A program made the translations under genes and the position numbers. Shown in pieces: positions 1-8,146 of a stretch of 64,000 nt of DNA (its first letter is position 1; each line of letters begins with the position of its first letter). The notes below the pieces were generated by a model. The model had not been told where the DNA came from and did no database searches. It worked only from the letters and a program-made list of their open reading frames with translations. The DNA is taken from contig CALXTU010000005.1 of the NCBI GenBank assembly GCA_944391495.1, positions 1 to 64,000 on the forward strand, given 5' to 3'. This DNA comes from an uncultured Alphaproteobacteria bacterium (GTDB lineage: Bacteria > Pseudomonadota > Alphaproteobacteria > RF32 > CAG-239).

Positions 1-77
1 GCTAGTCCTGTCTCCAACACAAAAACCGCCCTTGCTCAAAAGAGCAAAGGCGGTTTAAAGTGGCGGAGAGTACAGGA
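1..77 (-). repeat. Second copy of tRNA-Ser 3' tail plus terminator (partial tRNA duplicate)
   Basis: This 77-bp stretch is identical to 187-263. Read on the minus strand it holds the last 17 nt of tRNA-Ser (61-77, including CCA), a Rho-independent hairpin (20-57) and an inverted degenerate copy of the tRNA tail (4-15). It lacks the rest of a tRNA, so it is not a functional tRNA gene. It may continue beyond the left window edge. A direct repeat of a tRNA 3' end is the usual footprint of site-specific integration, but the spacing of 186 bp leaves no room for a normal element. Confidence 0.9.
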
Positions 78-186
78 TGGCTAAGTACAAAACTGACTTA
101 ACGTCAGTTTTGTATCTGTAACATCTCAGAAAATGTTGGTGAGCAAGGAAAGCGACAGCAACCGCGGCGAACCTACATTCCTGAGT
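78..186. other. 109-bp spacer between the two tRNA-Ser tail copies
   Basis: No gene is seen here. It contains a perfect 12-bp hairpin (86-97 with 103-114, 5-nt loop) without a T-run. At 139-173 it has the pattern GTTGGTGAGCA, then CAGCAA, then GCGAACCT. The same ordered pattern occurs in the spacer of the duplicated tRNA-Arg tail at 46601-46648, where it lies in the opposite orientation relative to its tRNA. Confidence 0.6.
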
Positions 187-263
187 GCTAGTCCTGTCTC
201 CAACACAAAAACCGCCCTTGCTCAAAAGAGCAAAGGCGGTTTAAAGTGGCGGAGAGTACAGGA
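187..263 (-). repeat. First copy of the tRNA-Ser tail/terminator repeat
   Basis: It is identical to 1-77 over all 77 bp. On the minus strand it comprises the 3' end of the intact tRNA-Ser (263-247), the terminator, and an inverted near-copy of the tRNA tail around 189-201. The repeat boundary falls in the 3' strand of the T-stem. Confidence 0.9.
206..243 (-). terminator. Terminator of tRNA-Ser
   Basis: Minus-strand hairpin with stem AACCGCC/GGCGGTT and an inner TTGCTC/GAGCAA stem, followed by a short T-run. An identical copy lies at 20-57. Confidence 0.85.
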
Positions 264-334
264 CTCGAACCTGTGCACCGGTATTCCCGGTGACGGATTA
301 GCAATCCGCTGCATTACCACTCTGCCAACTCTCC
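247..334 (-). tRNA. tRNA-Ser (anticodon GCU)
   Basis: An 88-nt class II tRNA. The acceptor stem is GGAGAGT/ACTCTCC with discriminator G and an encoded CCA. The anticodon loop reads GCT, decoding AGC/AGU. A long variable arm with the stem CACCG/CGGTG identifies serine. The 3' end overlaps the repeat at 187-263. A promoter lies just upstream (349-377). Confidence 0.97.
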
Positions 335-348
335 GTTGTCAGGGCTTA

Positions 349-377
349 TATTTAACTTAACTTTCCCAAAGCGTCAA
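349..377 (-). promoter_or_regulatory. Sigma-70-type promoter of tRNA-Ser
   Basis: On the minus strand, -35 TTGACG (377-372), a 17-bp spacer and -10 TAAATA (354-349). It ends about 14 bp before the mature tRNA 5' end. Confidence 0.55.
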
Positions 378-392
378 CAATTTTTTTTGCTT

Positions 393-1172
393 TTATTCAT
401 GAAAAACCATCGTCAGATAAGTCATCAGAATAAATCCCAGAAAAACGGCCGCCGCCGATTTATTGGTTTCTTTATAACCGTAAGTTTCCGGCAGAATTTC
501 ATTCACCACGACAAACAGCAGCGTTCCGCCGGCCAGCGCCATTCCGTAAGGAACAATATTAAAGCTGATGTTCATCAACGCCAGCCCCAAAAGCGCACCC
601 AGCGGCTGCACCAGTCCGATCAAAAAAGCCGTTCCCGCGGCCTTCAGCCGCGAATATCCAGCCCCGACCAACGATATGGCTATTGTCAGCCCTTCGGGAA
701 TATTATGCGCGGCAATCCCGATAACCAGCGACAGCGGATTAGCCAGACTTTCGGCACCGTACGCCACACCGACGGCCAGACCTTCCGGCAGTTTGTGCAG
801 CGTAATCGCAATGATAAAGAGCCAGGCTTTACGCAAATCAAAATGCGGTCCGTGATGCCCCATGGCATTATGCTCATGCGGCAGGACAAGGTTTAATATC
901 CAAACCAGTAACACCCCGCCGAACACTGCGGTGACATAAGACAAAGCCTCTGCGTAAATATCATTACCCTGCCCGATAATATCTTCCATAGACGGCACCA
1001 AAAGCGAGAAAAACGATGCCGCCAGCATTACGCCGGCCGCCAAATTCAAAAACTGATTGATTTCCGCCTTCAGATAACGTTTTTTCAAAAAAATACACAA
1101 TCCGCCGATACCGGTTACCAACCCGGCGCCCAGCGCTGCCAAAAATCCCTGCATAAATACCTGCGAGCCCAT
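393..1172 (-). CDS. ZIP-family divalent metal (zinc) transporter
   Basis: This 259-residue inner-membrane protein is predicted to import Zn2+ or related divalent metals. It shows about eight hydrophobic segments, a His-rich cytoplasmic loop (HEHNAMGHHGPH) and the two ZIP metal-site signatures, HKLPEG in the fourth and HNIPEG in the fifth core helix. Length fits the ZupT/GufA-like branch. It is last in a minus-strand operon; its ribosome-binding sequence AGGA overlaps the stop of mutL, 9 bp upstream. The family is certain, but the metal specificity cannot be read from sequence. Confidence 0.93.
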   Translation of the reverse strand: MGSQVFMQGFLAALGAGLVTGIGGLCIFLKKRYLKAEINQFLNLAAGVMLAASFFSLLVPSMEDIIGQGNDIYAEALSYVTAVFGGVLLVWILNLVLPHEHNAMGHHGPHFDLRKAWLFIIAITLHKLPEGLAVGVAYGAESLANPLSLVIGIAAHNIPEGLTIAISLVGAGYSRLKAAGTAFLIGLVQPLGALLGLALMNISFNIVPYGMALAGGTLLFVVVNEILPETYGYKETNKSAAAVFLGFILMTYLTMVFHE

Positions 1173-1181
1173 TTTTTAATC

Positions 1182-2984
1182 CTATCTGTCAAACAATTTT
1201 GCAATATCGCTCATCTTTAATTCAACATACGTCGGCCGACCGTGGTTACATTGTCCCGAATGCGGCGTCCGCTCCATATCGCGCAGCAGCCGGTTCATCT
1301 CCTCAATATTCAGCCGCCGTCCGGCTCTGACCGACCCGTGGCAGGCGATTGTAGCACAGATCAGATGCAATTTCTCTTTCAACTCAAATCCGCTGCCCCA
1401 TTCGGCCATCTGTTCGGCCAGATCTTTAACCAGTTCCTGAACATCGGGCTCTCCCAAAAGAGCCGGAATTTCCCGCACGATAACGGCCGAAGTCCCGAAC
1501 TCCTCAATCTCCAACCCCAGTTTTGACAATTCCGGCGCCGCCTCCAAAATCCGGTTCTTTTCGGCTGCTGGCAACTCAACGATTTCGGGAATCAGCAGCA
1601 TCTGCGACGCCGGCCGGTGTTCGTCCAATCCGGCTTTCAGCTTTTCCATCACAATCCGCTCATGCGCCGCATGCTGGTCGACAATAATCAGGCTGTCCGG
1701 CGTCTGCGATATAATATAAGTATCGTTAAACTGCGCCCGTGCCAATCCCAGCGGCCCGGCCTCATCAATGTTTTTCGGCTCCGGAACCGGCTCACTCTTA
1801 AACGAAAATTTATGCTCTAATTCCGGCAAATCAACCTGCCGGCTGCCGTAGCCGCCCAAATTAACGCTTTGATAATGCCCGAGTTTAATCGGCTGTGGCG
1901 CAAAATCCGGTTCCTTAAGCTGTGCCGGCTGCATATTTTCCGGTATGGCAATACGGCTCAAATCCAGCGTGTTGGAAGTCTTTCCCGAAGCTCTGGATAA
2001 GGCATTGCGGATTGCCGAAACCAAAAGACCGCGCACCAGATTATTATCATAGAAACGCACTTCAGCTTTGGCCGGATGCACGTTCACGTCAACATCTTCC
2101 GGCGGCAGATCAAAAAACAACGCGCACAAAGGATACCGCCCCGCAGCCAAAACATCTTGATACGCACCGCGGATAGCTCCGAGCAGCAGTTTATCCCTCA
2201 CCGGCCGGTTATTGACAAACAAAAACTGCGACAGCGAATTGGCTTTGTTCAGCGTCGGCAGCGATACATAACCGCTGATACGCAGGTTTTCGCGCGCCGC
2301 ATCAATCAGAATGGCGTTTTCTTTAAATTCCCGCCCCATAACGGCCGCCAGACGCTCAATCCGCGCTTCAAACAAATCACCTTCCGCCGCCGGATAATAA
2401 AACTTCTTGCGCCCGTCGACGTACAACGCAAACCCCGTTTCCGGATTAGCCAGGGCAATCCGTTGCAAAACATCACTGCAATTAGCCGCCTCGGCCGCCG
2501 CCGTTTTCAAAAACTTAAGCCGCGCCGGCGCCGCGTAAAACAAATCCTTTACGTCAATCCGCGTCCCCTGGGTATAAGCGGCCGGCGTCACTTCGGACTT
2601 TTCGCCGCCGTTGACTTCAATCTTCCAGCCGTTGTCATCGTCTGCCCGGCGGGTGGTTATGGTCATTCGCGATACCGATCCGATTGACGGCAGTGCCTCC
2701 CCGCGAAACCCGAAGTAGCAGATATTGAACAAATTGTCGTCCGGAAGTTTTGACGTTGCGTGACGCTCCACCGCCAGAGCAAGCTCTTCCGCTGACATAC
2801 CGCTGCCGTTGTCCGTAACGGTTATTTGCGTTTTTCCGCCTTCGTTCAAATAAACCTCAACCATGGTCGCCCCGGCGTCAAGCGCGTTTTCGACCAATTC
2901 TTTGACAACCGACGCCGGTCTTTCGACCACCTCGCCGGCGGCAATTTGGTTAACCAGATTTGAAGGCAGAACGCGGATTGCCAT
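1182..2984 (-). CDS. mutL: DNA mismatch repair protein MutL (endonuclease type)
   Basis: MutL links mismatch recognition by MutS to strand removal. The 600-residue protein has the N-terminal GHKL ATPase motifs ENALDAG (32-38), DNGSGM, RHATSKL and GFRGEALPS, and a C-terminal dimerisation domain. Residues 436-447 match the metal-binding nuclease motif DQHA-x2-E-x4-E, with ACHGS and CNHGRP further on. This is the intrinsic nickase type expected where MutH is absent, unlike the E. coli protein. Its ATG overlaps the pgi stop by one base (TAATG), indicating translational coupling. Confidence 0.97.
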   Translation of the reverse strand: MAIRVLPSNLVNQIAAGEVVERPASVVKELVENALDAGATMVEVYLNEGGKTQITVTDNGSGMSAEELALAVERHATSKLPDDNLFNICYFGFRGEALPSIGSVSRMTITTRRADDDNGWKIEVNGGEKSEVTPAAYTQGTRIDVKDLFYAAPARLKFLKTAAAEAANCSDVLQRIALANPETGFALYVDGRKKFYYPAAEGDLFEARIERLAAVMGREFKENAILIDAARENLRISGYVSLPTLNKANSLSQFLFVNNRPVRDKLLLGAIRGAYQDVLAAGRYPLCALFFDLPPEDVDVNVHPAKAEVRFYDNNLVRGLLVSAIRNALSRASGKTSNTLDLSRIAIPENMQPAQLKEPDFAPQPIKLGHYQSVNLGGYGSRQVDLPELEHKFSFKSEPVPEPKNIDEAGPLGLARAQFNDTYIISQTPDSLIIVDQHAAHERIVMEKLKAGLDEHRPASQMLLIPEIVELPAAEKNRILEAAPELSKLGLEIEEFGTSAVIVREIPALLGEPDVQELVKDLAEQMAEWGSGFELKEKLHLICATIACHGSVRAGRRLNIEEMNRLLRDMERTPHSGQCNHGRPTYVELKMSDIAKLFDR

Positions 2985-4636
2985 TATTTTCTCAAACCTC
3001 TGATAAATGAAATCAACGCCTTGGTTGAGGCGTCATGCCGGACGCTTTCGTGGTTACCCTGCAATTCCGGCAAAATCCGCAACGCCATCTGCTTGCCGAG
3101 TTCAACGCCCATCTGGTCAAATGAATCGATATTCCAGATAACGCCTTCGACAAAGGTTTTGTGTTCGTACATGGCCACCAGCATTCCCAGAGTATGCGGA
3201 TCAATCTTTTTGAAGACGATCATATTCGACGGTCTGTTTCCCTTAAAACTCTTATATTTTTTCAGCCTGGCGACTTCTTCTTTTGATTTGCCGGCGGCTT
3301 TCAGCTCGGCAGCCGCTTCCTGAACGGTTTTTCCTTTCATCAGCGCCTCGCTTTGCGCCAATACGTTGGCCAGCAAAATTTCATGATGTTCGCCGATTTC
3401 ATTGTGCGAAATGGCCGGTATGATAAAATCGCAGGGCACCGCGGACGTTCCCTGATGAATCATCTGGAAGAACGAATGCTGGACATCGGTTCCCGCACCG
3501 CCGAAAACCACCGGCGATGTCTGATATTTGACAAACTTGTCATCCAGACTGACAAACTTACCGTTGCTTTCCATCACCAGCTGCTGCAGATATGCCGGCA
3601 GATAACGCAGATACTGGTCATACGGCACCACCGCATGATTGCGTATGCCGAAGAAATTATTGTACCATATGCTCAAAAGCGCCAAGACCATCGGAATATT
3701 TTTGGCCGGCTCGGCGGTTCTGAAATGCTGGTCCATTTCATACGCCCCGTTAAGCATTTTTTCAAAGTTTTCATAACCGACGGCAATCGCCACAATCAGC
3801 CCGATTGCCGACCACATTGAATAACGTCCGCCGACAAAATCCCAGAATTCAAACATATTTTCCGGATTAATACCAAACTTGGCCACTTCTTCCGTATTGG
3901 TCGAAACCGCCACAAAATGTTTGGCCACCGCCGGTTCGCCCAGAGCATCGACCAGCCAGCGGCGGCAGGTGCGTGCATTGGTCAGCGTTTCAATGGTGGT
4001 AAAGGTTTTGGAGCAAACGATAAACAATGTCGTTTCCGGATCAACTTTGTTCAAAACCTCGGCACAGGCCGTTCCGTCAATATTGGATATAAAATAACAT
4101 TTGATATCCTTGGCCCAGTATTTTTTCAAAGCTTCCGTCGCCATTTTCGGCCCCAGATCGGAGCCGCCGATACCGATATTGACAATGTTTGTCAACCTCT
4201 TTCCTGTCTGGCCGGTAAATTCTCCCAGCCGCACCGCATCGGAAAAATCCTTAATCTTACCCAACACACGGTTGATTTCCGGCATAACGTCTTTACCGTC
4301 GACATAAATCGGCTTGTTGGCGCGATTGCGCAACGCAATATGCAAAACGGCGCGTTTTTCCGTAATATTGATTTTATCGCCGGCAAACATCTGTTCAATC
4401 CGCTTTGCCACACCGGCCTCTTTGGCCAAACGCAGCAACGCCGCAAACACCTTGTCATCAATCCGGTTTTTGGAAAAATCAACCAGCATATTGCCCAGAC
4501 TGATACTGTATTTTTCGGCGCGCTGCGGATCTTTGTCAAACATACTGCGCATCTCGGTCTTGCGCATTCTTTTAGCCTGATGTTCCAGCCTTTTCCAAGC
4601 AAAACTTTTATTAATCTCTCTCTTCAACCCAAACAT
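2984..4636 (-). CDS. pgi: Glucose-6-phosphate isomerase
   Basis: Interconverts glucose 6-phosphate and fructose 6-phosphate in the cytoplasm. The 550-residue length is that of full-size bacterial PGI. Visible signatures are the phosphate-binding SKTFTTIET segment, GGRYSMWSAIG and, near the C-terminus, NIDSFDQMGVELGK. It overlaps by one base (TAATG) with the gene on each side, mutL downstream and the M16 protein upstream, so it is translated as part of one operon. With the phosphofructokinase at 17831 and triosephosphate isomerase at 12956 the window holds three upper-glycolysis enzymes. Confidence 0.97.
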   Translation of the reverse strand: MFGLKREINKSFAWKRLEHQAKRMRKTEMRSMFDKDPQRAEKYSISLGNMLVDFSKNRIDDKVFAALLRLAKEAGVAKRIEQMFAGDKINITEKRAVLHIALRNRANKPIYVDGKDVMPEINRVLGKIKDFSDAVRLGEFTGQTGKRLTNIVNIGIGGSDLGPKMATEALKKYWAKDIKCYFISNIDGTACAEVLNKVDPETTLFIVCSKTFTTIETLTNARTCRRWLVDALGEPAVAKHFVAVSTNTEEVAKFGINPENMFEFWDFVGGRYSMWSAIGLIVAIAVGYENFEKMLNGAYEMDQHFRTAEPAKNIPMVLALLSIWYNNFFGIRNHAVVPYDQYLRYLPAYLQQLVMESNGKFVSLDDKFVKYQTSPVVFGGAGTDVQHSFFQMIHQGTSAVPCDFIIPAISHNEIGEHHEILLANVLAQSEALMKGKTVQEAAAELKAAGKSKEEVARLKKYKSFKGNRPSNMIVFKKIDPHTLGMLVAMYEHKTFVEGVIWNIDSFDQMGVELGKQMALRILPELQGNHESVRHDASTKALISFIRGLRK

Positions 4637-6051
4637 TACTCATCTTCTCCTTCTTTACCAAAAAACCCTATACCGGCCTGCAGCAGATTATTGTTAAAAT
4701 ATTGTTTTGCTGCCCGGTTAAGCTGTTCTGCCGTTACCCCTTCGACATATCCGTTGCGTTTTTGCAGAAAATCCAGTCCCAAATCATATTTCTGCATATA
4801 AGCAAGCATATCCGATATCCCGGCGATTGATGCAAACCTGAGATTATACGAGGCCGTCAGATAGTCTTTGGCCGCCCGCAACTCCTCTTCCGTAAATCCC
4901 GTTTCACCGGCTTTTTGCCATTCCTGCAGGAACAACTCCTTAGCTCTGGCAAATTTTTCCGGCGTGGCCGCAAAACCGGCAACCAGCAGATTGGCCTGAT
5001 CATTCAGCGTCAACGCCGAATAACCGCCGTAAGTCAGTCCCTCTTTTTCTCTTATCCGTTGATTCAAGCGTGAATTCAGCCCGGCGCCGCCGAACAGATA
5101 ATTGGCAATGTACAACGGATAAAAATCCTCGCATTGCCGACATGTTCCCGCTGCCGCAAACGCCGCAATATTTTGCCCGCCCCCGCGACGGATATTAAGA
5201 ACGGATTGTTGCCAATCAATATCTGGTGTCTCAAGAGGTTCAACCTCGGCTTTTTCCGAAAGATCGCCGAAAATCAGTCCGGCCAGCTCCGCCGCCTCTT
5301 TACCGGTCAAATCGCCGGCTATACCGATATATAAATTATTCCGCCCGAATTTACGGCCGGCAAAATCCTGCAAATCGGAGCGCCGCAATGCCGCAACCGT
5401 TTCGGGCGTACCCAGAGGATTGCGCCCGTACGGATGAGCTCCGTAAATTTTCCGGTTAAAAGCCAGAGCCAATTCTTTCTCCGGATTTTCTTTTTCCGTT
5501 TCCAAAACTTTCAAAATCTGGTCTTTGGCGCTTACCAGATATTTTTCTTCAAATCTCGGACGGCTCAAAATCAGTTTCAGCCACCCGGCAGCTTCCGGCA
5601 GACTGGATTTCGGCGCGGTCATCTGCCCGCTGAACACATCTTTGTCCGCGCCGAATTCAAGTTTAATGCCCCGCATGGCCATCTCTTCCCGCAACACTTC
5701 GGCACTGTATTTCCCGGCGCCGTCTTTTAACGATGCTGCTGCCAGCATGGCCAAACCTTGTTTGTCCTGCGGATCATAAGCCGTTCCGGCGTGGTCAAAA
5801 ATAAAACTGACCGCCACCAGCGGATTGGTATTTTCCTGCATAAAATAAAACGTCAATCCCTTTTCGGGAACGGCTATTTCTTCAACACGTCCCTGAAACC
5901 CGCGATTCTTAAATTCCGAGTTCTCAACCAGCGGCTGCAGCGGAAAATCATTGCCGTAACCGTAAATCAGCCAGACAAGTGCCGCCAGCACGGCCGAAAC
6001 AACCCAGTAAGACCCTCTTTTATTCTTCAGATATGCCGGACGCTTACCCAT
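4636..6051 (-). CDS. M16-family peptidase-like protein, inactive subunit
   Basis: A 471-residue protein with the M16B (processing-peptidase-like) fold. It has an N-terminal membrane anchor (residues about 15-31) and the C-terminal M16 domain with the REKEGLTYGGYS signature. The zinc motif HxxEH is missing: the equivalent place reads FDHAGTAYDPQDKQGLAML. It is therefore probably the non-catalytic partner of the upstream M16 protein, with which its gene overlaps by 8 bp. Such catalytic/non-catalytic pairs are common in alphaproteobacteria; the physiological substrate is unknown. Confidence 0.9.
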   Translation of the reverse strand: MGKRPAYLKNKRGSYWVVSAVLAALVWLIYGYGNDFPLQPLVENSEFKNRGFQGRVEEIAVPEKGLTFYFMQENTNPLVAVSFIFDHAGTAYDPQDKQGLAMLAAASLKDGAGKYSAEVLREEMAMRGIKLEFGADKDVFSGQMTAPKSSLPEAAGWLKLILSRPRFEEKYLVSAKDQILKVLETEKENPEKELALAFNRKIYGAHPYGRNPLGTPETVAALRRSDLQDFAGRKFGRNNLYIGIAGDLTGKEAAELAGLIFGDLSEKAEVEPLETPDIDWQQSVLNIRRGGGQNIAAFAAAGTCRQCEDFYPLYIANYLFGGAGLNSRLNQRIREKEGLTYGGYSALTLNDQANLLVAGFAATPEKFARAKELFLQEWQKAGETGFTEEELRAAKDYLTASYNLRFASIAGISDMLAYMQKYDLGLDFLQKRNGYVEGVTAEQLNRAAKQYFNNNLLQAGIGFFGKEGEDE

Positions 6052-7375
6052 TATTTTTCTCCTCCGGATACAAAATACCGGTAACCTGCGGTGCCTGCCG
6101 CCAAAGTTCTTCGGCTGCCTTTTTTACCTCTTCGGCCGAAACCTGCTCTATTCCGGCGGCATAGTTGCGCAAAACATCAAGACTTGTTCCCGTTGCCGCC
6201 ATATATCCGGCCAACTGAGCCAATGATTCCGGATTATCTTTCAAATAAACCAAATCCGCAAGCATCTTGCGTTTAACCCGTTCGAGTTTTTCTTCGTCCA
6301 AATCCTCAAGCGCTTTCCGCCAGGCACGGTCTACAGCCTCAACAAACGCATCATCGGGCAGCCCCGCCGGCACCACACTCAGACTGAACGTCCCGTAACT
6401 GCGCGCCAGCCCGTTATAACCGGCATTAACCGCCAGCGCTTTTTTACGCCGCAACACCAATTCCTGATACAACGGTGCATTTTCATCACCGGCCAGATAT
6501 TCGGCCAAAACTTCCAAAACATAGGCCTCTTCCGGTTTTATCGCAAACGAAGAAACCGCAAACAGCTTAACCAGCCGCCCCAGACGCACCTCCGGCAAAC
6601 TCATCTCGACTTTTGCCTTATAAAACGGCGGCAATTCGGCAAATTCGGCTGATTTTATTTGTGAAGGCCGTAAATGACCGTAATATTTTTGCGCCAACCG
6701 CCGTGCCGCCGCTTTGTCGATATCGCCGGACAATACCAGCACCGCGTTATTCGGCGCATAATAAGTACGATAAAAGTCAACGGCATCTTGCCGCTCCAAC
6801 GCCGTTATTTCCCGGTCATAACCGGTAACCGGCCGACCGTAGGGATGCTCCTGCCACAAAGTGCCGTTAAGTGTTTCGTAAAAACGCGCCGCCGGATTAT
6901 TGTCAACCCGCTGCTTGCGCTCCTGAAACACGATATCCCGCTCCGTGGCAAAATCTTTCTCGCTGATTTCCAGTCCCTGCATCCGGTCCGCTTCCAAAAA
7001 CATTGCCAGTTCCAGCCGGCTGATATCCAAAAACTGATGATACGCCGTCACGTCCTGCGACGTAAAAGCATTGCTTTCGGCGCCGTTTTCTTCCAACACG
7101 CGGTTAAGTTTCTGCCCTCTGACCTTCGCCGTTCCGCGAAACATCAAATGTTCCAGCAGATGAGCAATGCCGCCCTTACCCGGCGCTTCATCAACCGCTC
7201 CGGCTTTATAAAACAACATCTGTTTGATAATCGGCGCTTTATGGTTTTCAATAACAACAACCTGCAAACCGTTATCCAGAAAGAATTCTTCTGTCTTAAA
7301 AGTTTCGGCCTGTGTCTCAAGAGGCAGACACAGGCTCAAAACGGCAAATAGACAATACCAGCGTTTCATCATCAA
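6044..7375 (-). CDS. M16-family zinc metallopeptidase, catalytic subunit
   Basis: A 443-residue secreted or periplasmic peptidase with a signal peptide (about 1-23). The inverted zinc motif HLLEH (H72, E75, H76) is followed by the downstream Glu region ATERDIVFQER, so the active site is complete. The second M16 domain (about 200-400) serves as the structural half. It is directly followed by, and overlaps, the catalytically dead paralogue, which suggests a heterodimer. The start at 7375 gives MMMKRW; the last of the three Met codons could also be used. Confidence 0.92.
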   Translation of the reverse strand: MMMKRWYCLFAVLSLCLPLETQAETFKTEEFFLDNGLQVVVIENHKAPIIKQMLFYKAGAVDEAPGKGGIAHLLEHLMFRGTAKVRGQKLNRVLEENGAESNAFTSQDVTAYHQFLDISRLELAMFLEADRMQGLEISEKDFATERDIVFQERKQRVDNNPAARFYETLNGTLWQEHPYGRPVTGYDREITALERQDAVDFYRTYYAPNNAVLVLSGDIDKAAARRLAQKYYGHLRPSQIKSAEFAELPPFYKAKVEMSLPEVRLGRLVKLFAVSSFAIKPEEAYVLEVLAEYLAGDENAPLYQELVLRRKKALAVNAGYNGLARSYGTFSLSVVPAGLPDDAFVEAVDRAWRKALEDLDEEKLERVKRKMLADLVYLKDNPESLAQLAGYMAATGTSLDVLRNYAAGIEQVSAEEVKKAAEELWRQAPQVTGILYPEEKNNG

Positions 7376-7381
7376 AACCGG

Positions 7382-7573
7382 TTACCTTTCATCGGCCGGA
7401 TTATCGTTAAGCACGGTCGGCCGCTGATGAAACTCCGGCGGCAGCGACAACGGCGCCCTCTCCTCAACCAATTGCTCGTTAGGCGCTTTTTTGGCAATTC
7501 CCAATTTTTCTTTGGTAATGCCGGAACAAGCCGCCAAACCGGCAATCAGGCAAATCATCAGCAATATTCTCAT
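7382..7573 (-). CDS. Small BamF/DUF3035-like lipoprotein
   Basis: A 63-residue lipoprotein. The signal peptide ends in the lipobox LAAC (Cys16). The mature part carries APNEQLVEERAPLSLPPEF, resembling the conserved start of the alphaproteobacterial DUF3035 (BamF-type) proteins associated with the outer-membrane beta-barrel assembly complex. It is shorter than typical members. It sits between lspA, which processes lipoproteins, and the M16 pair, a conserved alphaproteobacterial order. It overlaps the end of lspA by 4 bp. Confidence 0.75.
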   Translation of the reverse strand: MRILLMICLIAGLAACSGITKEKLGIAKKAPNEQLVEERAPLSLPPEFHQRPTVLNDNPADER

Positions 7574-8040
7574 TTTTCTTTCTCCTTCCTAATCTTGGCA
7601 ACAACGGCCTCCGCAATGATAATGGCCGCCCCGATGCAAATAAAACTGTCCGCGGCATTAAACGCCGGCCAGTGATGATCGCCAATATGCACGTCCAAAA
7701 AGTCAAACACCGCGCCAAAGCGGATACGGTCAATCACATTACCGACGGCGCCGCCCATAATCATACCCAGCGCCGCTTGAATAACCCGGCTGTTTTCCTT
7801 TCTGAGCCAGAAAAACAGCATAATGACGATAACCACCGCCAGTCCCGACAACAGCCAAGCCCCCATATTGCCGTAATCGTTCAGCATGGAAAAACTCACT
7901 CCCGTATTCCAGGCCCGAACAAGGTTAAAATAATCTCCGAACGGAATATAAGCACTGACACCCAAAAAGCTCAGTACCCAATACTTGGTAATCTGATCAA
8001 GAATAATAACCGCTGCCGCGGCCGCCAACCCCAACCACAT
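7570..8040 (-). CDS. lspA: Lipoprotein signal peptidase (signal peptidase II)
   Basis: Cleaves lipoprotein signal peptides after diacylglyceryl transfer, in the inner membrane. Four transmembrane helices and the two catalytic aspartates are visible, in GNVIDR and FNAADS. I chose the ATG at 8040 (MWLGLAAAA, 156 residues) because it is preceded by an AAAGG site and gives the usual length; the open frame extends upstream to 8097. Substrates encoded in this window include the BamF-like, FlgH, thioredoxin-like and PEGA-like lipoproteins. Confidence 0.95.
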   Translation of the reverse strand: MWLGLAAAAAVIILDQITKYWVLSFLGVSAYIPFGDYFNLVRAWNTGVSFSMLNDYGNMGAWLLSGLAVVIVIMLFFWLRKENSRVIQAALGMIMGGAVGNVIDRIRFGAVFDFLDVHIGDHHWPAFNAADSFICIGAAIIIAEAVVAKIRKEKEK

Positions 8041-8146
8041 TCGCAAACAACCTTTTCTGTTTATGGTAACCGGACTTAAGCTTACGCTAAAAAACACATG
8101 AGCTCAAGTCTGGCAAAAAGATACGCACAAAAAAAGGTATGTATCC

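Noticed and set aside
1..263. CRISPR array from the regularly repeated 77-bp segment
   Set aside because: Only two repeats, too long, and they contain a tRNA tail and terminator. No cas genes are present.
133..360. Open frame across the tRNA-Ser region
   Set aside because: It runs through the tRNA antisense strand and terminator, and has no RBS.
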